DNA from: Sperchopsis tessellata
Lineage: Eukaryota > Arthropoda > Insecta > Coleoptera > Hydrophilidae
Direction of reading: 5' to 3'
DNA length: 37,707 nt
NCBI GenBank assembly: GCA_033557685.1
Contig: JAWQRN010000116.1
Coordinates: forward strand, 1 to 37,707
The notes under the pieces were generated by a model. The model was given only the letters and a program-made list of their open reading frames with translations, ran no database searches and was not told the DNA's origin. Made by a program: the position numbers and the translations under genes. The number at the start of each line of letters is the position of its first letter. Positions within the stretch are counted from its first letter, which is position 1. This document shows, in pieces, positions 12,141-21,832 of this stretch.

Positions 12141-12364
12141 TTTGTTGGCCTATTTCCGCTGTTATGGCCAATCATCGATGCCAGGGATTAAGCTCCCTCA
12201 CCTGGGAATTTTACTGCATTTAGTCTTCTAATTGGAATTGGGTTCTTTTACGGGTATGTGGTCTTCATTATCCCTAATCACAAAAAGCTGGCCGCCTCTG
12301 ATTTTCGAACTCGAGACCCCATGCTTAGTAGCCTAGTACTTAGCCGCTGCGCTAAAGTGACGGC
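12141..12364 (-). mobile_element. tRNA-derived SINE, copy 1
   Basis: Read on the minus strand, the head resembles a tRNA gene: an A-box-like TTAGCGCAGCGGCTAAG, then a B-box-like CGAGTTCGAAAATC, then a body starting AGGCGGCCAGCTTTTTGTGAT. The same order occurs in copy 2 with many matches, so this is a dispersed family rather than a tRNA gene. The flanks 12128-12140 and 12365-12377 match at 10 of 13 positions and are a plausible aged target duplication. Copy 1 lacks the GGGACGTTAAACTG-type segment present in copy 2. Confidence 0.82.
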
Positions 12365-12377
12365 TATTGATGCATTG

Positions 12378-13109
12378 TAAACCATAGTTAGAAGGATAAA
12401 AAAACATCACATCTCTCGATACTTGCTTCCTAATATTTTGAGATGATAAATTAATATCTGCTACATACTACAAATTTTAATAATTTTAAAATACCCATAG
12501 AGAAATAATACAAAGTAGAGCTTAAATCATAAAGGCAAATATAATTATTTAATAATAACTTGGTAGTCTGAGGAATGGAAATCTCGACCTCTGCTTTAAT
12601 AGCATTGTTTAGTAAGCTGCTCAATTAAGATAAACCATTAAATAATAGTGACCACAAAATTGTTCATAGCAAGATCGATTTCTTAAATATCGTCATTTTT
12701 AAGGTGATACGATTGTAGTAAAGCGATATCTTAATATTTTGCACTTCACATCACTTAAAAAATAATATTTTTTTCTACTGCATATATGAAAGTGTCCTTT
12801 ATGTTCCTCCTTTAAAATATTAACGAAGTCACAATTTAATCAAAAAACCTAAAAAATTTAATGTATTTTTATGTTGTTTTTAAGCAAACCAACTATCCCT
12901 TTAAATAAATAATTTTAATTGTACTCAAAAAAGTAATCTACTTTCTTTCATTAGCCTTTGAATTTTGTTTTGTTGTATATAAAAATATCTATCGTAAAAT
13001 ACCATATTTTGAAAAGAGTTTGATGTGAATCTTTGTTTTTGGAAGAAAGAGAGCAAATGGTCCAAATATTAAGTTAACAACAATTATAGCTCAGAAATTG
13101 CACATTTAG
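12378..13109 (-). other. mbl: mbl intron DNA between two SINE copies
   Basis: AT-rich intron sequence. No exon with matching splice sites and no further mobile element was recognised. Confidence 0.55.
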
Positions 13110-13121
13110 TAATTTATTACT

Positions 13122-13406
13122 TGTTTGTTTATTTAATTAAAGTCGGCCTATTTCCACTGTTATGGCCAATCACCGATGCCAAGGATTAGGCTCTCACACC
13201 TGGGAATTTTTCCGCAACCAGTATTCCATCTAGAATTGGGTTCTTTTACTTGCACGTGGTCTTCATTTACCTATAATACACAGGACGCACAGTTTAACGT
13301 CCCTCCCGGAAGTTGAGTATCACAAAAAGCCGGCCGCCTCTGTCTCTAGAACCCGAGATCTGACGCTTAATAGCCTAGTACTTAGCCACTGAGCTAACGA
13401 GACAGC
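13122..13406 (-). mobile_element. tRNA-derived SINE, copy 2, with 12-bp target duplication
   Basis: A fuller copy of the same family. On the minus strand it begins with an A-box-like GTTAGCTCAGTGGCTAAG, has a B-box-like CGGGTTCTAGAGAC, and a body with AGGCGGCCGGCTTTTTGTGA and CCGGGAGGGACGTTAAACTG. It ends in AATAGGCCGAC followed by an A/T-rich tail. TAATTTATTACT flanks it exactly at 13110-13121 and 13407-13418, a perfect 12-bp target duplication typical of LINE-mobilised SINEs. The perfect duplication suggests it is younger than copy 1. Confidence 0.9.
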
Positions 13407-13418
13407 TAATTTATTACT

Positions 13419-14557
13419 CTTCTAAATACATCTGTATTTGAGTGAAATCCTATGTATTATAGTAAAAGATGTAGAATAATTAAATTGTAAAAAATTATCC
13501 CAAAACACTGCTGGTACGAAATATCTCTATCTTTCAATATTTATTGAAATTTGTACCCATGTTGAAAATCAGATATCTATAGCCATTGCAATTTAAATTT
13601 CCACAAATAAATATGCATATCTACATTACTTTACATAAGTATACCCATTCTTTGGATAGTGACAATTCAAAATAAATAACAAAATAAACGATAAACGTTA
13701 TTTATGATGAAAATTATAGAATAAGTACCCCACTGGTAGCTCATAATTAGGTTATATTTTAACTTATCTCAAACTGTTGAACATTTCAAATGGAAGTGGA
13801 TTTGAACATGACTTATAAATATAATATTAATTGTTTTAAAGTGCAATTATTTTTTTGTTGCTTACATACACTAGAATAATTGTATATTTCATTTAGTATA
13901 ATTTCTGGCAAAGTTTATTTTTAAATAGGTAGATGTCAGTCTAAGATATAATATATTTATTAGTGTTCACTAAAAGTAAATTAACTTGTAGATACTGCTC
14001 AATACATGTTCCTAAAACTGAAACGAATATTAGCCACTTTATTTTATTGATATAGATAATGAGCGCAAAAATGATTTTTGTCATTTTGACGAATTCGAAG
14101 AACAATACATGAAAGATTTTCAAAAACAAAACTCCACAAATTATCTGTGAACACATGGACAACTATTTTTTAAACTTCCAAAGTAAATCATTCCTTATAT
14201 CAGTTCACTCCTTGAAATAATTCTTTTATGACATTGTAGAATAAGTGCCTAATATTAACAAATGCTCTTGTAGATTATTTTGTAGATTTCTAATCAAAAT
14301 TTCTATTTATTTAAAGTATTTTTAGTAATGTTAAAATTATTATAATATATAGTATATAGTAACAATTTTATACATTTACTTCATTGCTATGATACAAAGC
14401 TCTCCTGATGCAAGTAAAATATTTTAAGAAAACTTGTTGACAGATAAACTTCTTACTTCGTTCATCCAAAATGTTTTGGAGAAACTACCTACTGTAAGAA
14501 ATACAAAATTTAAATAAAAATTGAATGGAACTCATGATGTTGTACGGATCTATGCTA
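13419..14557 (-). other. mbl: mbl intron DNA upstream of the micro-exon
   Basis: AT-rich intron following the KKRP exon in mbl sense. A 73-codon minus-strand frame at 13941-14162 has AT-driven composition and no recognisable domain. No other element seen. Confidence 0.55.
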
Positions 14558-14638
14558 TTAAGTAGAAACAGGGATGAAATACAAGTGTACACTACGCAAA
14601 GAAATCAAAGTGTCATGCAAAGCAGGCGCAAATGGTAC
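14558..14638 (-). CDS. mbl: Possible alternative C-terminus of mbl (exon read-through)
   Basis: Continuation of the KKRP exon frame past the weak GTACCA donor: 26 codons and a TAA stop. It would give a shorter Muscleblind lacking the micro-exon and the large C-terminal exon. Short-tailed isoforms are known for insect muscleblind, but this particular tail is not one I recognise. Transcript data are needed. Confidence 0.3.
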   Translation of the reverse strand, partial: VPFAPALHDTLISLRSVHLYFIPVST

Positions 14639-14743
14639 CAGTAATAGATCTGTGTCGGCGGTGCTAGGCTCTCGGGGCCTCTTCTTGCCGATCTCGAGGG
14701 CGGCAGCAGCTTGGGGCGCCAGCAATGGCGACACCGCAGCGGG
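14639..14743 (-). CDS. mbl: mbl exon encoding Ala-rich stretch and GKKRP motif
   Basis: A 35-codon exon after acceptor CTACTAATAG, in phase 0. It reads PAAVSPLLAP, an Ala run, then EIGKKRPREPS and TADTDLLL. The basic GKKRP motif corresponds in position to the SLKRPLEATFDL element of vertebrate MBNL, which lies just after zinc finger 4 and contributes to nuclear import. The high GC content stands out from the intron. The donor used here is GTACCA at 14638, which is weak. If it is not used, the frame runs on for 26 more residues to a TAA at 14560-14558, giving an isoform ending VPFAPALHD...YFIPVST. Either fits a regulated exon. A chance frame is unlikely because it aligns in phase with its neighbours and with the family order. 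Confidence 0.78.
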
Positions 14744-14933
14744 CTATTAGTAGCGCAGCAGCAAGACCAAGCACATCCGCCCCAACGGGTACAAATAAAA
14801 CAAATCAGCACTAAATTAATTTTCAATGTTGAAAATAATGTTGAGGCTTTGTTCAATAAAAATCAGCTACTTCACGTTTAACATTATGCTGGCAGTGGGT
14901 AATGTAAAAAGTGGTCCGATTGTGACATTCAGG

Positions 14934-14996
14934 GCCCCTCAATTACGGTTTAATGATCTTGTATAAACAAGTGTGATAATTAAATTGATCAGGGGC
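14934..14996 (-). promoter_or_regulatory. Intronic hairpin upstream of the mbl KKRP exon
   Basis: A 63-nt segment with four nested stems: 14934-14939 with 14991-14996 (GCCCCT/AGGGGC), 14940-14944 with 14983-14987 (CAATT/AATTG), 14951-14954 with 14979-14982, and 14958-14962 with 14967-14971 (CTTGT/ACAAG). That is 20 base pairs, interrupted by one 3-nt bulge and small internal loops. In mbl sense it ends about 190 nt before the exon acceptor. No transposon features were seen at its ends. Confidence 0.45.
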
Positions 14997-15064
14997 TGCA
15001 AAAGTCACAGAATGGATAGAAGAAAATTATAAACTATATGTTATGGGAGTTGGCAGATTTTTTT

Positions 15065-15169
15065 TTAGATTTGAATGTTACATAAGTATAGCTGGAAGGG
15101 TGCAGGTGTGATGAGAACTTCTAGGGACGCCGGTGTTTTGGCTGAAGCTAAATTGTCATGCGGTTGATT
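15065..15169 (-). other. Candidate extra mbl exon, unconfirmed
   Basis: After a good acceptor (TTTCTATTTTCAG, exon would begin at 15171), a 34-codon frame opens with NQPHDNLASAKTPASLEV and ends at TAA 15067-15065. Its composition is coding-like and GC-richer than its surroundings. However, it is not in the phase 0 used by every other mbl exon; in phase 0 the sequence gives only PINRMTI then a stop. I do not recognise the peptide. It may be an alternative terminal exon or a chance frame. Confidence 0.2.
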
Positions 15170-15171
15170 GG

Positions 15172-17220
15172 CTGAAAATAGAAATTAAGCCAGTGCCATT
15201 TGTGTTTATTCGTATTGACTTGAAATTGGATGAAAATATTGTTTCTCAGTTTAGTGCTAAGATGTGATGAAAGAAATTTAAATGAAAAATAATATTTGAT
15301 AGTGCTAAAAGCTCTTAAAATTCATAATTGTGATGTCTTCCTATGTATTTCCAAACTAAAATTAAGCACAAATGGCAGCGGTTCACAATATTTTTGAAAG
15401 CTATGAAGGGAAAACTGCCCATAATACATACAAAACCAACATGTAAAAAGCGATACTAACCTTTAAACATTTTAAGTCTATATATTGAAGCAATGCAAAA
15501 GCTATTTAATATAAAGCAACTTCAAGTTATCTTAGGTACTTTGAAGGTAGTCAACTTAAATGCTGATACAATTTTTATGAATTTGTTTATAATGAAGGTA
15601 GAAAATTTAAAACATTTAGAAAACTTTTTATAATTTCTGTTTACTTGTTTTTTTTTTATAATGTTAATTATAGAATTTTTTGTTATAAGTATTATTTTTA
15701 AAATAAACAAGGTTTTATAAGACAGTTAACCCTTTAAGCTTGTTCAAATAATTAACTGAAATCAGCATTCACATTTCCAAGAAGTGACAGGAAATGTAAA
15801 TCCTGATACTGGCTTTCTACGTCTGATTGCAATATGATCGTAGCGCAGAAAGAAAATTGCTGTCCCGAAACCTCAAAAAAAGTTCAGTAAAAAGGCAACG
15901 TACTATATACTCGTAAATGTAAAATAGCATGCAGTTCTCAAAATTGAATATATAAGTAACACTGCTTCTATGGAGGCACATAAAGCAAATCAGATGTGAA
16001 ATTAACAAATAAAAGAAATTATAACTTCAATTACAGCATAAATACAGAAAAATTCAATGTACAGTATTAATAAAACTGGAAACGGCCACCTGGAAAAAAA
16101 TTACAACCACAAATTTAGAAAGTAAGAGAGGCGTTTAACGGAATTCGTGACGCAATGTAAGAACCTTACCTGCAAACAAGCCCATCAACAAAAATAGCGG
16201 AAATTCAAAAAAACCTTTTCCACGCAAAAACCTCTCTGTGTTATTGTGTAATGTAGTGTACTGCATGCAATGTATTATTTAAATTGTAGTAAATCTCTAA
16301 AATAAATACTTGAGAAAACAAGACAAGGTTTTTTCTGATATCTACTGCAATGTTTATCTATATCCTTTGTATAACACCTCTCCAACAATAATAACAAATG
16401 AAAAACATAGTTCAAATTTAATACAAAATGACTTATTTTTGGTTCATATGCTAATATTTTAATAACCAAAAGGATACTTAATTGTTTAACATAAGTATAT
16501 TCGTAACCTAGTATATATTGTAGTTCAAATAAAATATTAATTAAAATAACAATTAAATACAGTTTACTAGTTGTGAAGAAATTCTTAGTTAAATAAATAT
16601 AAAAAATTAAACATCTTTTATTAGTTAGCAACTTATTAAAAGATAAATCCACACAGAACAGAAGTGATCTTGAGATACAAGCACAAACTGCCACTGACTA
16701 TTTAACTTATTGTTATTATATGTTCTTTAATTCAACTAACTAGAGATTATATTTATTATTACAGAAATTATTTTCCAAATACAATACATCTGTACTCATA
16801 TAATTTTCACAACTTCAAATGTATTGGAAATAATCAAAAATAAATCAAAAAGTATTTTAGTCACAATCGAAGCCTCATTAATGTAAATATGAAATTTGAA
16901 TATCAGTTTTTTGTTAGATATAGCCTTTGTTGTATTTAACTCTTACTTATTGCTGATTTTATAACGTTTAACTTTTATATTATATTTGTGCTGTGCTCTA
17001 AAACAATGCAGCAGAGCAGAAACATGGTTACTAGATAAAATTATAAAAAAACTACATAAATATTTAAATAAATGAAGAGCAACGACCTTAGCTTCTGCAT
17101 TCTAGTCAGCCAGTTTTATAGCTAAGGGTACATACAATACACAAAAATATTTTTGGAAAATATAATTATTTTACAGAAAAGCTTGTAATGTTTCAAATTT
17201 TAAAATTTATGTTAATATTT
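15172..17220 (-). other. mbl: mbl intron DNA, no further exon recognised
   Basis: Part of the 8.7-kb intron 14744-23412. AT-rich. The longest minus-strand frame here (139 codons, 16275-16694) is dominated by Leu, Ile, Phe, Tyr and Lys from AT-rich codons and shows no domain. Confidence 0.55.
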
Positions 17221-17292
17221 TATTTATTTTTTCCACTGCTAGGAACAAATACCGAAGCCAGGGATTGGCTATCACACATTGGGAAATTTATG
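17221..17292 (-). mobile_element. Fragment of the same SINE family, copy 3
   Basis: About 70 bp matching the 3' end of SINE copies 1 and 2. Shared words include TTTCCACTG, CCAGGGATTGGCT and ATCACACATTGGGAAATTT (plus-strand reading), in the same order. The tRNA-like head is absent, so this is a 5'-truncated or eroded copy. Confidence 0.65.
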
Positions 17293-17755
17293 TTTATAAA
17301 ACACGCAAGAGGATTTTAAGGCTAGGATGTTAAAAATGTTTAGATCGTCAGCAAATAGTAAAATTAAAAATTTGCAGAATGTTTCTTTATAATTTCAGTT
17401 GTACATAAAATAGAAGGAAATAAAATTTAAAAATTACAATAAATAAAGCATTTTTACAGCTATTAAAATTTTAAGTCATCTGGTATACACTTATTTCGTC
17501 ATAGTTCGCAGAGTGTTTTGGATAGGACGATTTTTAGACAAAAATTTATTTACAGTTGAAACAATTTCGTCGTCGGTTATTTTTTTTAACCATTATTTAA
17601 TAAAATACTTTTAAAAGTATTACCTATGTGTGTATATAAAATACATCAAAATATAATCATTGACAAAAAAATAACTTTAGAACATACGATATATTTAAGC
17701 AAAAATATATCGGCACTACGAAGCAAAAGAACTGCGATGTGATGTTAGCAATACG
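17293..17755. other. AT-rich mbl intron DNA
   Basis: Nothing recognised between the SINE fragment and the GC-richer block that precedes the hAT relic. Confidence 0.5.
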
Positions 17756-18030
17756 CGTGTTCACTCTGACGTAATGCGTACGGAAAAACTACGTGGGAGA
17801 GCAGTTTGTTGGGATTCAAGAAGAGCATTGCTATACTTCACCGATTCGCGCGTGCGAGCCCAGATCAATTGGCATAGGCCAAACCATCGACTGTCTGGCG
17901 TCAGCGGTTCCGTCCATACCATACACGGGCTTCGCAAAGAGCACCGCTCTGCGAATGAAGCAAAAAAATGCCCGAAGGATACACCGGTTGTGCCCGACTG
18001 GGGATTCATCAAGCTAAAATAAGCTAGCGT
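17756..18030. other. Unidentified GC-richer block open in several frames
   Basis: A 275-bp segment clearly richer in GC than its surroundings. It is open for 74-91 codons in three frames, two plus and one minus. None of the translations resembles a family I know. It sits directly before the hAT relic and may be the 5' part of that element, another transposon fragment, or an unrelated insertion. The low stop content follows partly from its base composition, so the frames alone are not evidence of a gene. Confidence 0.35.
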
Positions 18031-18153
18031 ATCCATATCTTAACAACAGATTTACTCACCGGTTATCGCAATTAAAACGTAGGATTGTTTGTTTTATTCC
18101 GTTTATTTTATACGTATATATTTGCTTGTGGGTACCCTAATTAATTTAAAAAA

Positions 18154-19680
18154 ATGTCAATGTCAAAGAAGAGAAATGTTGACAGTAACTGCCGGGTCTT
18201 TAATGGACAATTAATTACCTCTTTTGGCAGTGCAAAGACAAGTGTTTGTGTCTAATTTGTAGAGAGTTTGTAGAAGTGTGCAAAGAATACAACTTGAAAA
18301 CACATTATATTAGTAAACATAGTGAAAAATTGGACGAAAGACAGTTTTGCAGGTCAACAAAATGTTTTTAAAAAAGTTACAAATAAAAATATCGCCTCGG
18401 TTAGAGCCAGTTATCGTGTTGCGGAAATCTTTGCTAAATAATGTAGGCCGTTTACAGGCGGTGAATTAGTTAAAAGATGCATTTTAGGAACAGTTGAATA
18501 AGTCCAAATACAGTAAAAACATTTGTTGGTGTTAGTTTATCTTCAAGTACAGTTACTAGAAGAGTTGAAGATTTACGATTGGATATCACTCTTCAACTTA
18601 AAGAAAAAGCTAGTAATTTTACTCGCTTTTCACGGGCGATTAATTAAAGCGAAGATGTGAGCCATACTGCTCGGTTATTTATTTTCATACGTGCAATAAA
18701 TCAGAATTTTGAGGAAACTGAAGAGCTAGCAGCACTGAAGAGCTTGATGGACCTATTACCGGAGAAAATATATTTTTGAATGTAACATAAATAATCGATG
18801 AATTAGAATTAAATTGGGAAAAGCTTACTTGTGTAACTACTGCTGATGGCGCGAAAGGTGTGGTTGGTTCTAATATTGGTTTAATTGGAAGAATTAATAG
18901 ATTATTTGACACCAAAAGTATTCATCCACCACGCTTACACTGTATCATACATCAACAGTCTTTATGTGGAAAAGTTTTTGATTTATAGTCCGTAATGTCT
19001 ATCGTTATTTCTACTGTAAATTATAGAAGAAAGGTATTTTGTTGTACCACAGAGAAGTGCGGTGGTTAAGCCGCGGCAAAGTGCTAAAACGGTTTTTTGA
19101 AATTCGAAATGAAATTGATATATTCATGATGGAAAAATCGAAACCCGTTCCAGAACTTTCTGAACCTGCTTGGCTGTAGGATCTTCCATTCTGCAAGGAA
19201 CTAGAACTCTTTTTTCATAGTAAGACATTTCAAACAAAACTAGAACTTGTTGAATCAAAATATTTTTTCACCTTTGCATTTCTGTGATTCTTTGTGGAAA
19301 ACTATGCCAACTAAATTTAAATTTTCTGTTCTAATTTGAATTGAGAAAATTACATTGCTACAAAATGAGCTAAATGAGCGATTCAAAGATTTTTACATCA
19401 ATGAAAAATCATTTATTTTATTTCAAAATTCATTTGAGATTGTTGCTGATGACGATGTAAATACGCAACTAGAATTGCAATCAAACAATACGCTACAACT
19501 GTTTTTAAAATTGAAAACTTGATTAAGTTTTATACATTGTTGCCAGAAAGTAAATATCGTAAAAAGAATTTTGCAAGAAAAATGATTTCCATATTCTAAT
19601 TTAACACCTAATATTAATAAAGTAATTCTGGCAAAAAAAACAAGTCTATAGTTGTCATTAACCCTATTCAATGCCGGTGG
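18154..19680 (+). pseudogene. hAT transposase pseudogene
   Basis: Coding remnant of the hAT element. Homology runs through all three plus frames with at least several frameshifts and in-frame stops (for example after the BED finger, after CGKVFDL, and after PELSEPAWL). The C-terminal dimerisation region near 19440-19600 is only weakly recognisable. It is clearly non-functional; minus-strand frames across it are shadows. Confidence 0.85.
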
Positions 19681-19887
19681 CGAATTAAAATATCTGAATA
19701 TTATTTTTATTTGAATAGTTTATAAAATATTTATTGTCATTAGTAAGAAAAATGTATTAGCTTAGTTATATATTGCAATAATTAAAACTTATGTAGTTTT
19801 CTATATGAATATGTTTTTTTATCCGACCCACTTAACAATTTCAATACTATTATATGGGCCTATCCTTAGTATGTTTGGGGACCCCTG
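18154..19887 (+). mobile_element. Decayed hAT transposon with BED-type transposase
   Basis: A relic of a hAT-superfamily cut-and-paste transposon of the kind related to ZBED and GTF2IRD2 proteins. From ATG 18154, after a frameshift, a BED-type zinc finger is visible (CLCLIC near 18243-18258, then H-x4-H near 18303-18320). Next come NIASVRASYRVAEIFAK, LQLKEKASNFTRFS, a TTADGAKG motif (catalytic-core Asp), LHCIIHQ (the CxxH motif) and REVRWLSRGKVLKRFFEIR. The usual LDES motif reads IN then a stop, so a catalytic Asp is lost. The sequence GTTTGGGGACCCCTG at 19873-19887 is a typical hAT right terminus. No matching left terminus was found, so the 5' end is missing or very eroded. Confidence 0.88.
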
Positions 19888-21700
19888 TATTAAGTTATGA
19901 TAAAAAGACTCTAAGATATAAGTCTGTCTGTAGTGTGATCGCTTGAAGTTATCTGCTACAGAAACGTCAAATTAAAAAGAAACAACAATCAATATTTCGG
20001 AGGGTTTCTGTCCATCTAAAAATTACATTTCTTTTAGTTAATATTTTCCGTGACATAGTTCGTATAGTATATAATTTGGCGTTAACTCTATCTGAAATGT
20101 TTTCATATTATTTATTACTTCACACTGAAGTTAACAGTGTCGTATTACTCACCTTCACAATTTTATGTACAACTAAAACAAAAACGCTTATCCGAAGTTC
20201 TGCATAAAGAACGCAAAATACCCTTGGAGAATAATTTGTCTTCTATTCACATTGTTTGTTCCATCTTATTTACCTAAAGGGTACATTTCTCGCCAGACGA
20301 CATTTTTAAAATATCAAACCATGAATAAATTTAGCGTTAGTCCTCCTAAGACGATTACGTCGTAGTTACGAACATTTGAAACATGACAAGCACTTTCCAT
20401 TAAATCATCATTAATTAACCTGTTATTTCCGGATTGGCCGGCAGAAATGCTGAAATAACCGCACATCAAAGGGCGAAAACCAAAGTCGACCCTTAGAAAT
20501 GCGCAGTAAATCGACCATTCAATGGGGCCAATTCAGGAAATCAAGACAAATTGTGACGTTGGCTACCGAGAGCGGCAAAGTAAGCGTGTTTGAAAATATT
20601 GTACAGAGTGTACAAATAAACTTTGAACCTTAAAAACGATAAAAATATTTCTATGTAGGGCTGAAAACCGGTCGTACTCGGTTTCGGCCTTTAAGAGGAA
20701 TAGTTTGGTGATTTTTAAAGTTCAAAGTACCTCGAGCACTCCGTATGTATATATTATAAAGTAGTAAAACAGTAAGGGTCGTGATGGATATGCGGAACAG
20801 CAAAGGGCTTGTTGGCAGGAAACAGAAACTGTGGCATCTGAACAGCTCCCATGCTAATAATGTAATAATAAAAGGAGGAGGCTACAGAATTTCGGCGAAA
20901 GCGAAATACAGAAGCGACGGAAACAGTCGTTGACACGCCAGCATATTGCACCGTCAATTTCACCCCAGGCAAAATCTAGTCATTATTTCGTTCTTATAGT
21001 AGGTGAGTTTCATCGGAAAAATGGACCGAACATCCTCGCTACAGAGCACTGTGGGGAATTCATTCTGCAGATGGAAACCAGAAACTTAATGAAAATTACA
21101 CGCAGAATCCGAAAATCGACGGGAAAATTACCAAAGAAAAGTTGGGAAAAATATTATTTTCATGACCTAATTTTTGGCTGATGATCTATTCTAATATGTT
21201 ACATTACTTCTTAAAAATCTATTAGGATTATATTATTAGAATTCATTTTTATTTCAATGATATATAAATCGCGATGCAGTTTTTGGTAATACTCAAATAC
21301 TTCATCAAATCATTTTCTAATTTGTTAAGTTACTTTATGTTTCAAATGTTTAGACTTTCTTAAAACTTTATCAAGCAATAGGCTTATTAGAAGGCACACT
21401 TAAATTTGCCGTGATCAAGAAATTATATACATAAATTTTCATTTCATGTCTTTTGGGGTTCTTTAACTGTGATGATAATTAACCATAATGGAATTCACCT
21501 AAATAAGTAAATGTTTAAATATTTTTTTCATTAACTTTTAAAATTATTCTAGTGATACTATTTTTTTTTTTTGAAAATTTACTCTGTATATTCGATTTCT
21601 TCTTACTTTGTTAGAGGAACTTCCTTTATAACAAGAACGAAATAACACTTTCTTGAAAACTGGCATATGTCATCGACCTACTTAAGGATCATGGAGGATA
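19888..21700. other. mbl intron DNA with two unassigned GC-richer patches
   Basis: Mostly AT-rich. Patches near 20430-20640 and 20760-21110 are richer in GC. The first ends in an AATAAA-like word followed by CTTTGAACC, possibly a retroelement tail. The second has open frames of 72 (minus) and 83 (plus) codons without a recognisable domain. Neither patch has splice sites in phase with mbl. Confidence 0.4.
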
Positions 21701-21728
21701 CCTGCCGCGTCCATATTTCCTTTCGTTT

Positions 21729-21832
21729 CCCCTTCTAGAAGGGGTTAGAGCATAGTTTTAACGCCACCTTAACCATAAACAAGAGGCTAGACCAGCGAGT
21801 ATATAAATAGCATGGATAAACTTCATTGCATC
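21729..21832 (+). promoter_or_regulatory. Promoter-like cluster: 16-bp palindrome and TATA box
   Basis: A perfect palindrome CCCCTTCTAGAAGGGG (21729-21744) contains TTCTAGAA, the dyad of a heat-shock element. About 60 bp further on is TATAAATA (21802-21809), followed 20-30 bp later by initiator-like TCATTG and TCAGGA. The spacing is promoter-like for the plus strand, antisense to mbl. No coding frame follows, so it could drive a non-coding RNA, be part of a transposon, or be coincidence. Confidence 0.25.

Noticed and set aside
12300..12364. tRNA gene, suggested by A- and B-box-like sequences at the SINE heads
   Set aside because: No cloverleaf could be closed, and the same head recurs with a shared non-tRNA body and target duplication, so it is a SINE.
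16170..16240. Perfect donor CAG|GTAAGG on the minus strand at 16170
   Set aside because: No convincing acceptor or coding frame upstream; probably a cryptic site.
16275..16694. 139-codon minus-strand frame
   Set aside because: AT-driven composition, no motif, and no splice signals in phase with mbl.
20754..21181. Overlapping 72- and 83-codon frames in a GC-richer patch
   Set aside because: No recognisable domain on either strand and no splice sites in phase; kept only as part of an unassigned region.
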